Source of the DNA: Sequoia sempervirens
Lineage: Eukaryota > Streptophyta > Pinopsida > Cupressales > Cupressaceae
Length of the DNA: 64,000 nucleotides
Direction: 5' to 3'
Assembly: GCA_007258455.2 (NCBI GenBank)
Contig: VDFB02321265.1
Location: 143,727-207,726 of the forward strand
Within the stretch, counting starts at the first letter, position 1. Every line of letters starts with the position of its first letter. The notes below the pieces were generated by a model. That model saw only the letters and a list, made by a program, of their open reading frames with translations. It was not told the origin of the DNA and ran no database searches. Position numbers and translations under genes: made by a program. This document shows, piece by piece, positions 1 through 10,796 of the stretch.

Positions 1-345
1 GGTCTCCCATCCCTCTATCTCCCACTCCCTCTCTCTCCCACTCCCTCTCTTAGGTATTCCCCCCCACCCTAACTAAATAACTCTCTCTCCCTCTCAAGTC
101 TCTCTCTCTCTCTCTCTCAGGTCTCACTCCCACGCTACCTAGAGTAATCTGTCTCACTCCAATCCCCTCTCACACTCCCTCTCTGTCAGGTCTCACGTAC
201 CTCCCACCCTACCTAGACAAATCTATTTCACTCCAACCCCCTCTCCCACACTCCCTCTCTCACTCCCCCTTTGGTATTTTTGTATCTCTCTTGTCTCATC
301 CCTGCCAACCCCTCTCTCGTTGTCAGGTCTTTCCCCCCACCCTAA
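1..345. repeat. Pyrimidine-rich degenerate tandem repeat
   Basis: The plus strand is almost pure C/T, with a (TC)n run near 99-117. Longer degenerate units are visible. A block with the pattern 'CCCTACCTAGA' followed by 'TTCACTCCAA' and 'ACACTCCCTCTCT' occurs twice between about 118 and 265. A block with 'CCCCCCACCCTAA' then 'ATAACTCTCT' occurs near 55-95 and again near 330-360. No coding signal is seen. It is a simple-sequence or minisatellite tract that probably continues to the left of the window. Confidence 0.8.
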
Positions 346-1129
346 TTGGATAACTCTCTATGCCTCACAAGTATCTATCAATGTTAATGCAAGTTTCCAT
401 TAATTTTTTTGTGCCATAAAAAAATCACCTTCATCATGTGCTTAGATAAATTCAAGTGACTTGACAGAGTTGGTTTAATGCAAGTTTCTATTCATCCATA
501 CCATTTACCTTTCTAAAAAATAAAAAAGGGAAAATTTTGTGCAATTGAAAATGCTTTTTGTCTTTCTAAGTTACCTCATTTCCAAAGAAATAGTGAATAA
601 TTCCAAGATATAGCATCACAAGCCCTTCTTTGAATTCATGTTCTTCATGGCTTGGTTGACAATCTCAATGTGGTTTTGACAAAAATAAGCACAAGAAAAT
701 CTAGTTTCCAAAGGTGGCAGCAACTTATACCCTGGGTTTGACACAATTCTTTGCTCCTAAGCACTTGTCCACACACCAAATACTCCCCTAAAACCCTTCT
801 TAACATTGATCAATGCTTACATGATGCAATTTTGTACAAATCCCTCAAAGTACTAGGTTTTACACAGTATAGTTGCAAAAAGAAACAAATTGTCCTCAAT
901 AACTCACACAAAATGATGATTTAGCAACCCTCCTTTTGTCAGCACATGCATATAGGCCTATAGAAAATTAGTACCAAGTTTCATATATTTTCACCAGACG
1001 CATCAAAAGTTATGGGTTTTTTGAAGCTCGCTATAAATCCTAGGTTGGGGACAACAATGTTTGATAAGATATGTAATGTTTGGTAAGTCACATTAGTTAT
1101 GCAATGTAAAGTAATGCTTTGGGTTTTAA
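346..1129. other. Intergenic DNA without a recognised feature
   Basis: AT-rich sequence with stops in all frames. I see no gene, RNA or element boundary here. Confidence 0.5.
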
Positions 1130-1392
1130 AGATATGCAATGCAATGTAATCAGCGATATCAATATGTTTCATAAAATGCAATGTAATCAGTGGTATGGAT
1201 ATGTCTGAAAAAGTGCATTACAAGTACTTTTCTTGCGGTATGGAGGTAGATGTATGTATGAAAAATGTTCTAGCATAGATATGTTTGATAATTCCAAACA
1301 ACTCGCTGCCTTCTTTCACAAAATTCTTTGGTGTGGTTCATAAAATGCAATGTAATCAGTGATATCTTGATATGTTTCATAAAATGCATTAG
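1130..1392. repeat. Dispersed short repeat around 'CATAAAATGCAATGTAATCA'
   Basis: A unit of about 35-40 bp with the core ATGCAATGTAATCAG(T/C)G and then ATATGTTTCATAAAATGC occurs back to back around 1135-1195, and again at about 1339-1392. The copies are separated by unrelated sequence. It lies just upstream of the decayed gene at 1439 and has no recognised function. Confidence 0.6.
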
Positions 1393-1438
1393 TTACTTTT
1401 GTTCTATGTGTTTTTGTGAACATGTAACATTCAACATC

Positions 1439-3721
1439 ATGTCGAGGAAATGACCAAAGGCTCTAACACTGGAAGAACGTATAGTTAAAAATGAAAGGAG
1501 AAGAGAATAAAAAATTTTAGCTCATGAAGTAAAGGAATTGTAGCCCATACAACCATAAATTCTTGTGCAATCTAAGAGAGATGTCCAATTGGTAAACCAA
1601 AGGGCACGAATGAAAAAAATTCGTGGAAGGACATAAGTAGATCTCAAAGTTGGGGGCACTTCATCAAGCATAAGTGAAGTTGAATTCACATCTCTAGTTG
1701 AAGACACATCAGCAACAACATGTGGTTTTCCAAGTACATCAGAAATCACATCTCCAGTTGAAGACACACCAGCAACAACAAGTGGTTTTCCAAGTACATC
1801 GGAAATCACATCTACAGTTGAAGACACACCATCAACAACATTGCATTTTGTAAGTACATCATCAAACACATCTCTATTTGAAGGCACTCCACAAATGACA
1901 TCTCAAGTTGGAGGTACAACATTGTTTACATGTCAATCTCAAGGTATGTCATCAATTGTACCTCCGATTAAAGGTACACAATCTATCCCCGATGTTGTTG
2001 ACATTCCTAATGTTGACATGAACTGACATTTCAAAACTCCTCCTAGAGTTTTGCATAGAAAACCTAAATTTTTGATTGATATTGATTCCAATGTTTTGAG
2101 ATGGATGCCTAATAAGATTCCAAAAATTTCATGTCAAAGATATGCACAGAGGATATGAAGTTTATTTTTTGAGAAGCTAAGTGAGGGTGGAAGATGCCAA
2201 CTATTTGTTGAAATGATGATGCAAATCAAATTTAGGCCCACCATGAAGGCTCTTGGGCTAAAGTTTTGAATGAATCAAGTAAAAATTCCATTGTAAAGAA
2301 CTTGATGAGTGCATACGAGAGTGTGGGTTCCACCTCACACAGGAAGGATAATTATGCCACATGACGTGTGATGACAACAAAACTGTTAAGCAGTTAAACA
2401 AGGAATAAGTTGAGCCTTACAAAGAAAAGTAAGTCTTTGAAAATAAGTAGATCATCTCTAATGAGAGCCAAAGGAAGGCGTGAAAGAGTGGATGATCCAA
2501 ATAGCAATGAGTTATGGGTATTCTCAGGTAGAGTGCCAGAGAAGGATAAAAGAATTTCTCAAGCATTGAGTTCTTTAATAGTAGATTATTGGAAGGATAA
2601 CACAAGGACCTACCTATCCCAATCAAAGATGTTGTTAGAAGGAGAATTGGTAGTAAAATCTCCGAGCCACATCCAAAGCATTATTTGGATACCACTCAAA
2701 CCCAATTGTTTTGTTGATTTTGTACGAAAGATTCTTGAAATTAAAATATGTCAAAGGTATTTTGAAATGTTAAATCCTTTTTATGTAAAAATAAATAACA
2801 CATGCACTACTTGTTGTTGTAGAGTACATATTGAGTTTTCTAACCATTATGATGTTTATCGACACATATGTGTAGATATACATATTGACAATGTTTTGCA
2901 GGAATGTAGCATAAGGCCTCCACCTAAATCCTCAAGGGAATTCTTATCTTCCATTTTATGTGAAAGAGTGGATGGCCAATTTTTTTACAAGAAGTCATGT
3001 TTGGATGGAAGATGTGATCATTGTGGTGGCATGCAATATTTTCCAATTTTCCGACACATGGCTAGTACACACACAATTAGAGATGAAATTGTGGAATTTG
3101 GCAAATATAAGATAGTGGCCTACAGTCTAAAAGATGGGAAAGAAGCAAAGAAGTGTGAATTGGTCAGTGATAAGATTCTAGTGTATCAGTTTATGGGAAT
3201 TTTCCGTGATTAGGTGGTCTATGAGTATGCAAGGCATACACATAGAGCTTGATGGTTGGAATCACAGTTCAAGTTATGCAAGGACACACTTCCATTTCAT
3301 AACATCATTTCATTTTTTGACTTCGTGAAGAACTACACACTATAGCCACAGAATGAGGTGCAATCACAACACTACAACTCCATGTAGGTTGCTATATTTG
3401 TGCATGTTTGAAATTGTTAGGATTTTGCAGGTTTTTTGTGGAGAAAATTCCAATGAGAGTACAAAACCATGGAGAGGATACTACTCATGTGTTTCCAAGG
3501 GAGTAGGGGATGTACATGTTTTGAAGCATTTTGGAATGCAAATAACTAGGCCACCTAAGGTGGATTGGAGAAAAAAAAAGGGAAATAGCTCCTTTTGTTT
3601 CTTCTTGTATAATATATTTCATGATCTAGGTTGCAAATGGGATGATTATTTCCCTAAATGTATTGCTACAAGTATTGAGAAATGGGAGGATTTTCAATAT
3701 GTTCTTCCATCACTATTGTAA
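1439..3721 (+). pseudogene. Decayed transposase-like gene with cysteine-rich motifs
   Basis: Starting from ATG at 1439, one plus-strand frame can be followed past several stop codons to about 2160. It then shifts, and the longest open stretch is 2410-3213 (267 codons), with a further open stretch at 3353-3721. Recognisable pieces in order are: a basic N-terminus; a 20-residue repeat block; 'VDDPNSNELWVFSGRVP'; 'HPKHYLDTTQTQ' (near 2655-2700, in another frame from its surroundings, so two compensating indels are likely); 'TCCCRVHIEF' (near 2815-2840); 'CDHCGG' (near 3016-3033); and then 'YEYARHTHRA', 'DFVKNYTL' and 'QNEVQSQHYNSM' (about 3220-3380). The Cys-rich block followed by an Asp-Phe...Asn-Tyr block and a Q-rich motif resembles uncharacterised, probably transposon-encoded, proteins seen in plants and animals. 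This is recollection, not a search result. Premature stops and frameshifts make it non-functional. It could instead be a decayed host gene derived from such a protein. Confidence 0.6.
1681..1900 (+). repeat. In-frame 60-bp tandem repeat (20-residue unit)
   Basis: Units of exactly 60 bp start at 1681, 1741 and 1801, with a more diverged partial unit from 1861. Each encodes a Thr/Ser-rich 20-residue unit built around 'VEDTxATTxGFPSTSEITS' in the frame of the decayed gene that contains it. Because the length is a multiple of three, copy-number change would have kept the reading frame while the gene was alive. Confidence 0.8.
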
Positions 3722-5405
3722 TATTTGATATTGACTTAGTGTATTTTTGATATAAAAAAATTATGAGAAATTAATACATGCAAATGTGTATATTCCTTAA
3801 TATATGCCTCAATTAAATGTGTACATTAAATTTAAAGTTGTAATGGTTTATGGTTTACATTTAAAGTTGTCTTGAAGGAAAAGCATGTGGATTTATGACA
3901 AAATCTGAAACAATTCCTTCTATTGTACAAAGGAATATTTTCTTGCTCTTCTATAAATCGTAGAAATCCTTCTTGATGTAGAGGAAGGAAAATTAACATG
4001 AAAACAAACCCAAAAGGAAAATCATTCTTGCATTTTCTTCATAGCTACTCCTAAATGCACTTTTAGCAGACCCAGCAATGAACCTACTTGGAGACCTTGA
4101 TTCAACACAATCTAGAGATAGTGTGAACATCATGGCAAACTTGTCTAAGGGACTTGAATGGTCATAACAAATTTCTTGTGGAGATCAACAATGCAACAAT
4201 TTGTGGGGCTTACAAGATTTGTGTTGTTCAAACTAGGAAAGACAACATTAATGACCTAAAGACAAATCAATAAAGATTGCTTCAAACCCTCAACCACTGA
4301 CTTGGAGGCCTTCGTAGAACATTTGAAAGGTTTTTCCATTAGGTATTCACTACCAAGGCTCATTCAAAGCACCAACTTGCTTGGACAGTAGCACCTTTCT
4401 TATGACTGCAAAAAAATCCTCTTGGGATAGTCATAAAATGGCTTGTATTAACCCTTCAAAAATGCTCAAAATCCCAAGGTTTAGGTTTGGAAGACCTCTC
4501 CACATATTCCCAACAAATTTCACCAACCACAAAGAACCCAAACCACTCCTTATTTCACTAAAAAATCACAAAAAAAATTGCTTCAATTGATTCCTAATTT
4601 GAATAAAAACTACAACCATGCTTCCATGATGCAGAGGTAGGGTTTAATTGGTTTCAACAACAACAATGGTTAAAGGCTTCTAGGACTCCAAACATAGTTG
4701 ACCATTCAATGGCTTGGTCATGGATTTGTCTTAGGACTTCTTGGAATTATTGAATTGGATCTTCCTATGTCATGATCAGACTTTTCAAATGTGACTCAGA
4801 GGGAAATAACTCATTCATGTGTGTTGGCATCCTACTAGACAAAAACAACTACCTTTTCATAGTCTCCTTAGGAAAGTATACTCTAGGCCTTTTCAAACAG
4901 TCCCACATGACAGTCAATATAAATGCCAGTGAATGACCTTTTAAAGGATTCCAACTTCTTGAAATAGGGCTACAAGGCTTCCATTACATCCATTCTTCAT
5001 CCTTGCTTCACAAATGCACTTGAAACATGTTCTTAGGCACCTAGGGTCAAAATTGCCTTGTACAATCCTAATAGGACAGTCACATCAAATTGACACAAAC
5101 TTATTATCATGGATCAACTACTCATTTAAATAGGTCTACAAGACCTTGGCACACATTGCCAATACCTTCTCCAATTCCAAACTGGATCCAATCATGCCTT
5201 GATCCACCCAACTTGCTTTCCAATGAATACACAGTTTGATTTTCACTGTGAAATACAACAAACATTCATTAATAACTTTTACAAAACACCTAATGAAGCC
5301 AATCGCTTCAGTGAGTTTCAAGATAACATAGTTACAAAATTTTCCTCAAATTTTACAAAGATCTAATAGTGAAAAAAAAGTTATGACATTTTTCCCAAAA
5401 CAGAT
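3722..5405. other. Intergenic DNA without a recognised gene
   Basis: AT-rich sequence with only short chance open frames. I recognise no protein motif on either strand. It lies between the decayed gene and the start of the LTR at 5406. Confidence 0.5.
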
Positions 5406-6806
5406 TGTTGGAATTATGTGCTTCAATCCCATTGGCCTAAACCTCTAAGAGAGCAATGTCGGTGTGACTGTTGAGATGTCTGGATGAATTTCATAAGTGT
5501 TACTTTCATGCTTGTACCGCTATACCACTAGGTGATTGTAAGAGAGGTGTGATAGTGTGGTGTATATTTCCATCCCACAGAAGCCTTCTAGCTGTCTAGT
5601 AGTAGTGCGGTGTCACTGCTGACCTGCGGCTATGTTGGAGACTGTTAGCAGTAGTGCGGTGTTACCGCCACCTTGTGGTTGTGTTGGAGACCTCTTGCTA
5701 TGGTGTGGTGTAGTCATCGCCACACCATGATAGGACTTGGAGGATCTAGCGGTGGTGCGGTGTAGTTACTGCTACATCGTGAGGGTGTTGTGTCTTGGCT
5801 GCAGTAGAGCGGTGGGTGTTTGTATTTGTTTGGTTGGACGAAGGAAGTTGATTGGATGACTTGGAAACTATTGGATCAACATGGTAAACTGCTAATTGAT
5901 AGTTTTTCTTCTGTAATGATTGGAAACCGAGTTGGTGTGTTTCCACACATGGGTTTGAAGATGCAGTTTTCAACTGGGATTCTCTCAAAAGGAAAAATTC
6001 TATAAAGTTGTAATACTTTGTAATAGTGTTGGAACGCTGAAGAATGTGAAGCGAAAGACCTATGTTGGCTGAATGTTGGGCTGGCTGAGAGGTTAGCTGG
6101 TAAAAGTTATGCTAACTGAGGAAGACTGAGGTCGTGAGGCTGAGCTGGGAGAGAGAGAGCCGAAGGCTGGAGCAGGAGAATGAAATTTTGTTCTAAAGGA
6201 GGTAACTCATCCACCCTCTCTTTGCGGATTGAATGTGAAACCTCCCTCTATGTGAATCTTCTTTGCATGCTATGAGAGAGTGTTGTAACATAGTGAGTAT
6301 TGTAAACACTTGAGAGGTTGATCAGAGGTCCATGAGAGAGAGAATCTACACTATATACTATGAGAGGGTATTGTAACAATGTGAAGATTGTATAAAGGGT
6401 TATGTTGTCCAATTTTTCTCTAGAGTAAAACAAGATGTAATCTTTGTAAAGGCTTAGTGCTTGAGTTGTATTTGTAGCTGTTCTATTGCATGAATAATAT
6501 AATAGGCGATCTAGGCTTTTGAAGTGTGGGGTTTTTTACTCGAAAGGGTTTTCCCCACATAAATCTATGTTTTTTGTCTCATCTTTCATGTTTTATGTTT
6601 GTTGGTTATAATTTGTTAATGCTTTTTGTTAAAACTAGATTTGCATGAGTTTCTCTTAGAAGGGTTAATGTGGGAGATGCATTTTGTCTGATTCCGCTTT
6701 GTGGCATAGTTGTACGTGTCTTTGAGGAAATTTAATAAAAATTAAAAGTTACTATAGGAACTACTGTTCTTGGAGGTTTCTTTGAGATGATCAAAATTTC
6801 CCTACA
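5406..6806 (+). mobile_element. Copia-type LTR (5' LTR of the outermost element)
   Basis: The segment begins TGTTGGAATT and ends CCCTACA. It is followed two bases later by a perfect initiator-methionine-tRNA primer site, which makes it a 5' LTR in plus orientation, 1401 bp long. Near 6530-6560 it carries GTGGGGTTTTTTACTC...AGGGTTTTCCCCAC. The same kind of block, on the other strand, is in the Copia LTRs at about 16380-16415 and 22060-22090, so the families are related. A polyadenylation-like ATGAATAATATAATAG lies near 6490. No matching 3' LTR is found in the window, so the element is incomplete or its other end lies elsewhere. Confidence 0.75.
5570..5805 (+). repeat. GC-richer degenerate repeats inside the LTR
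   Basis: Three to four imperfect units of roughly 60-75 bp share the core 'GTGCGGTGT' followed by a short pyrimidine-purine palindrome such as ACTGCT or ACCGCC, and then 'GTTGGAGAC'. They are clearly richer in GC than the flanks. They sit in the U3-like part of the LTR, where such repeats often carry transcriptional elements. No specific factor site is claimed. Confidence 0.55.
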
Positions 6807-6808
6807 AG

Positions 6809-6820
6809 TGGTATCAGAGC
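6809..6820 (+). other. Primer binding site for initiator tRNA-Met
   Basis: TGGTATCAGAGC lies two bases after the LTR end at 6806. This is the standard plant Copia primer site complementary to the 3' end of initiator tRNA-Met, and it fixes the orientation of the element as plus. Confidence 0.85.
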
Positions 6821-7631
6821 CTTCTTCTGGTTGCTAGTTCTTGGTATTTCTCTTGTGAAGATTTCTTAGTCTATCAGGCTTGAAGAAATCTGGAGGAATC
6901 GTTTGGTATATTGATCCTTTGGTGAGTGGAAGTCTTGTGGTATTCAGAGATAACACGTAGCATGAAGGTTGGTGAAGATGGAGAAAAAGGAGTTGGTTAT
7001 GTTAAAACAATCTGTGTCTCCTAGCTGGTAGTGGTATAAATTTGATGCATGAGGTGGATTTTTATGCTTCGTGGTTATGTTGCAGCAAAGCTTTCATATT
7101 GGGTGTCTATGTGAGGGGCTCCTTGGTGATATGGAGAAGCTTGGGTCGTTTCTTAGCCATGAAGAGAGTGCTTATGCTGGGTGGTGTTTCCTAGTCTTGG
7201 AAGGCATTATTTTTTGTTAACCTCGAATGCATGAAGGCTATGGATTTAATCATTAGATGATTTGAAAGCTTCTAAAATAGCCTATCTCTTTCTTAGATGC
7301 ATGTGCATATTGGTGGTTTTGGAATTGGTTTGAAATAGGCCTGGAAGTTCCTAAACTATTGTTCCTTTTAAGGATGTGTTGTACTTGCATGTTCTATAAT
7401 TTTTTGTAGGTTTTACATGGTCAAGAAAACTTGTTGTTTGCTTGATAGATTCCTAGACTATGGTGCTCGTTGTGGATATGTTTCGAAAATAAGATTTGGT
7501 CATGATTTGGTGTTGGAGTCTTAGTGTCTACATGGTTATCTTCTTTGATATCTCGGTTTATGATTACTAATGTGATAATGAGTTTGCATGTTTCAATGAT
7601 TGGATCTATGAGTTATGCAGGTGTGTGGGTT

Positions 7632-7636
7632 GGCTA
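7632..7636. repeat. Target-site duplication of the Copia element, left copy
   Basis: GGCTA immediately precedes the terminal TG of the Copia LTR at 7637. The partner at 23403-23407 is GGCCA, so four of five bases match. That is acceptable for an old insertion. Confidence 0.6.
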
Positions 7637-7788
7637 TGTAAGGAAAGCTAGATGCGGAAACAACTCTCCTAACCTCAAAACCTCGGAGAAGAATGTAGAT
7701 ATACTTTTAATTTTTCAATTTCAGTTCAATTAAGATGCACTATGAAGTAAATATCAGAAACAGAGTATTTGACAATCACACAGGAACA

Positions 7789-7793
7789 CCAGA
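7789..7793. repeat. Target-site duplication of the nested element (CCAGA)
   Basis: CCAGA lies directly before the nested LTR at 7794 and again directly after it at 16374-16378. The intact LTR at 22052 onwards reads CTAGATATACG at the corresponding place, which shows the site before insertion. This is an exact 5-bp duplication. Confidence 0.9.
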
Positions 7794-8709
7794 TGTAGAT
7801 AGGGATAAATCAATAGATTTTAGTGTTGAAAACAATAAAATGACTAAACCCTATAGAGCACAATAGAGTACTAAATAAAAATGAAATCACAATACAAAGC
7901 ACAAATGCAAACCGATCTTTGCACCAACTCGATTTATCTCCATTGCTCTTCTCCACCTGCACAAGGATGCAAGATTTTGAAGGGTTGACAATAGAGGAGG
8001 AATGTTGATTGCTCACTATTGTAGCGTAACGACTTGATATGATGAAAAATGGAGAATGATAGAAACAAGTGAAAGATGGAGGAATGATTTTGGCAGAATG
8101 AGGATGTTTGAAGAAGATCTAATCTAAATGGCTTGTGAAAGGTTTGATTTATAGATTTTTGATTTGGACAGAGATAAGATTTGACAAGATTCGATAAGGA
8201 TTTGATTTTTGAAAAAAGAGGAAATATGACGAGATGAGATAAGATTTCAAAAAGATAGAAAGATTTTGATTCTCTTTTAAAGGAAATAAATCCTAAAAAA
8301 AGATGAGAAGGATAATTGATGAATTATCTAATTAAATAAGTTAATTAGATGCACAAGAGTTCAGTTTTGGAAAGAAAGCGAGAAGATCTTTTTAGGATTT
8401 TATTAATTAAATAAATTTTGGATTTATTTAATTAACGTTGGATTTATGATTTCATCAATTAAATAATATAAATTATTTAATTAACATTAGAAGAATGGAT
8501 GGAAATGATTTAATTAATTAAATAATATAAATTATTTAATTAACATTAGAGAAATGGATGGAAATGATTATTAATTTAATTAAATAAATAAAATTTATTT
8601 AATTAAATAGATGATGACATGGGTACCTAGGGCAAAGCATGCTACAAGATGCCTAAATGATGTAATGCCAAGACAAGTGTTGTAAGAGGACAATTTTTTG
8701 ATGTCTACT
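7794..8709 (-). repeat. 3' LTR of the nested non-autonomous element
   Basis: It is homologous to 15537-16373 but longer. It has a second copy of a palindromic block (ATTAAATAATATAAATTATT and a following GAATGGATGGAAATGATT) near 8455-8575, and an extra CTAAATGATGTAATG near 8653. The region 8395-8610 is dominated by TTAATTAA and AAATAAATTT palindromes. The final base of the terminal TCTACA has changed. Confidence 0.85.
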
Positions 8710-8724
8710 TTGCTCCTCTTTGAG
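8710..8724 (-). other. Polypurine tract of the nested element
   Basis: On the minus strand AAGAGGAGCAAA directly precedes the 3' LTR. This is the usual place and composition for the plus-strand primer tract. Confidence 0.6.
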
Positions 8725-10796
8725 ATGATGTTCGAGATGATGATATTTGTGTCGAGTAACATCATTTCAAAGAAGTTAAGGTATAGATAGAGGAAAATGG
8801 ATAATGATAGAAAGATAGGATGATGATGGAATGATGATGCCCCCTCGAGAGGATAGGCGGGTTGGCCAAACACGGGTAGGCTCTTGAAATGAAATTATAA
8901 GGATAGACAAGATGAATGATGTAAGATAAGAAGTGGATGAAGGAGATGAATGATACGTTATGCTGCAATGAAGGTGAGCAACCATGATGTTTGATATAGC
9001 ACTAGACGTTATGCACCAAGATATAAGGACCAAGGTGACGATGCATCGTGTGCCCTAGCGTAATACAACCTTGTCTAGACGTATGAGGAAATAGACTTAG
9101 AGCATTAAAGTCCTAATGCACAAAAGGTATGATATGACCTTAGATGCAAAGGATAGTGCAAAAAGCTACTCCAACATACACAAGATATGATTATTAGCTT
9201 GGAATGATACGGATTTGATACAAATGCAAGATAAAATGATAACACACACAAGCAAGCAAGCAAGCATGCACAAATGATACAAAAACAAACAAGGTATTGC
9301 CACTATCAAGCTGTAAACTGTTGATTGATTGATTGATCGATGATGATGATAGTGTTGTCATTGTGGGGAGCGACATGTCCCTAGGTCAACACAAGGATGA
9401 TGATAATTGATTGATTGACTTTGATTTGGTTTACAACAAGATTAGGATCAAGACCAAAGGATGTGATTGGATAATTTGACAAGATTGATCAACTTGATTG
9501 GTTGGATTAAGGACTGACTTACATTTGAATTATTGGGATTTTTGTTGGCTATTTGATTTTTTCAATTTTTGACATTTTACTTGATTTTTTTTGGATTTTT
9601 GAAATGTTTTGATTTTTTTGGACTTTTTGAAATGTTTTGATTTTTTTTTTGTATTTTTGAAATGTTTTGATTTTTTTGGATTTTGAAATGTTTTGAATTT
9701 TTGTTTTGAAATGTTCTGATGTTTTTGGATTTTTGAAATGTTTTGATGTTTTTGGATTTTTGAAATGTTTTGATGTTTTTGGATTTATGAAATGTTTTGA
9801 TTTTTTTTGGATTTATGAAATGTTTTGATGTGTCAAAGGATGAAAATTTGAGTAGCCTTTGTGCTAGAGACCAATGACAAGGGGAAAACCAAGTCTAGGT
9901 GCAAGGAGATAAAGGGGATTGATGGATGAAAGGGTGGGTGATGGGATAAGGGATAAAAGGATCATGATATATGGATGGATGGAAAGGATAAGTCATAGGG
10001 AATGAAATGGATGTATGCATCATAAGAGAGCAAGGATGTGATTTCCAAAGACTATGTTGCATAGGAATAACATGCCGCATGCTAGGTACAAGACTTAGGA
10101 TTTTTCATGACAAAGCTTATGGCAATAGGATAATGATAGGCTTGTTTGGAAGGATGAGGTATATCAAAAGATATTCAAAGCATGTTTCAACATTTTGCCC
10201 CTATATCTTCATCAAGATCAAAATAAGAAGGGTGGATGAAGTGGACTCAATTTGATAGGTATGTATGAATGGACTCAATATGATGGCTAAAGATGGTAGG
10301 CAAGATGGAAATGATATGACATGAATGATAGGTTGGATAGATAAGACATTGTGCCCCCAAGTATAAGTGACATAGAAGATCAACCTACACATGATGCCTA
10401 TTTGCTAGGTTTTCATCATGGTACTTATACAAGGTGCCTATTTACCAGGTTTTCACCGTTGGATGAAGGAATTTCTCTTTACTTTTTTTTTCTTTTTTCT
10501 TTTTCTTTTTCATTTTGATTTTTGATTTTGAGTTTTTGAGTTTTTGAATAGAAGGGGAATATGGATAGGAGGGACTCAAGTGTCTAGTTCCGTGAAAGGT
10601 GATAGTCCCACTAGATGGATGTCATTGCATGGACCATGTCAAATGTCATTATGCTCATAGATGTTGGTAAGGGATGACATGAAAGGGATGAATTAGGTAG
10701 ATGGCGGATTATGAAAGTCTTATGTAAGAATGGATGGGGAATAGTGGATGATGATGTGGATTGAATAGGACTTGTGCAAAAGGATGGATGAAAGGT
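8725..10796 (-). other. Non-coding 3' part of the nested element
   Basis: This is internal sequence between the ORF stop and the 3' LTR. It has many ATGATGATG and GATGGATGG runs, a (GATT)n tract near 9323-9350, a T-rich tandem array at 9583-9830 and a poly-pyrimidine stretch near 10478-10512. No gene is seen. Confidence 0.65.
9583..9830. repeat. T-rich tandem repeat, about 25-30-bp unit
   Basis: Nine imperfect units carry the core GAAATGTTTTGAT followed by TTTTTGGATTTTT. The units vary mainly in T-run length. It is inside the nested element, downstream of its ORF. Confidence 0.8.

Larger units (their letters stand above)
6807..7636 (+). mobile_element. Internal region of the outermost LTR element, left part
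   Basis: This T/G-rich sequence follows the primer site and has no long open frame. After the Copia insertion it appears to resume at 23403 with the same base composition and again no coding capacity. That suggests a large non-coding (LARD-like) or completely decayed interior. This continuity is inferred from the target-site duplication and composition, not from homology. Confidence 0.5.

Noticed and set aside
1522..1887. 121-codon minus-strand open frame with VxDVISDVLGKP repeats
   Set aside because: It is the shadow of the 60-bp repeat whose plus-strand frame aligns with the decayed gene on both sides.
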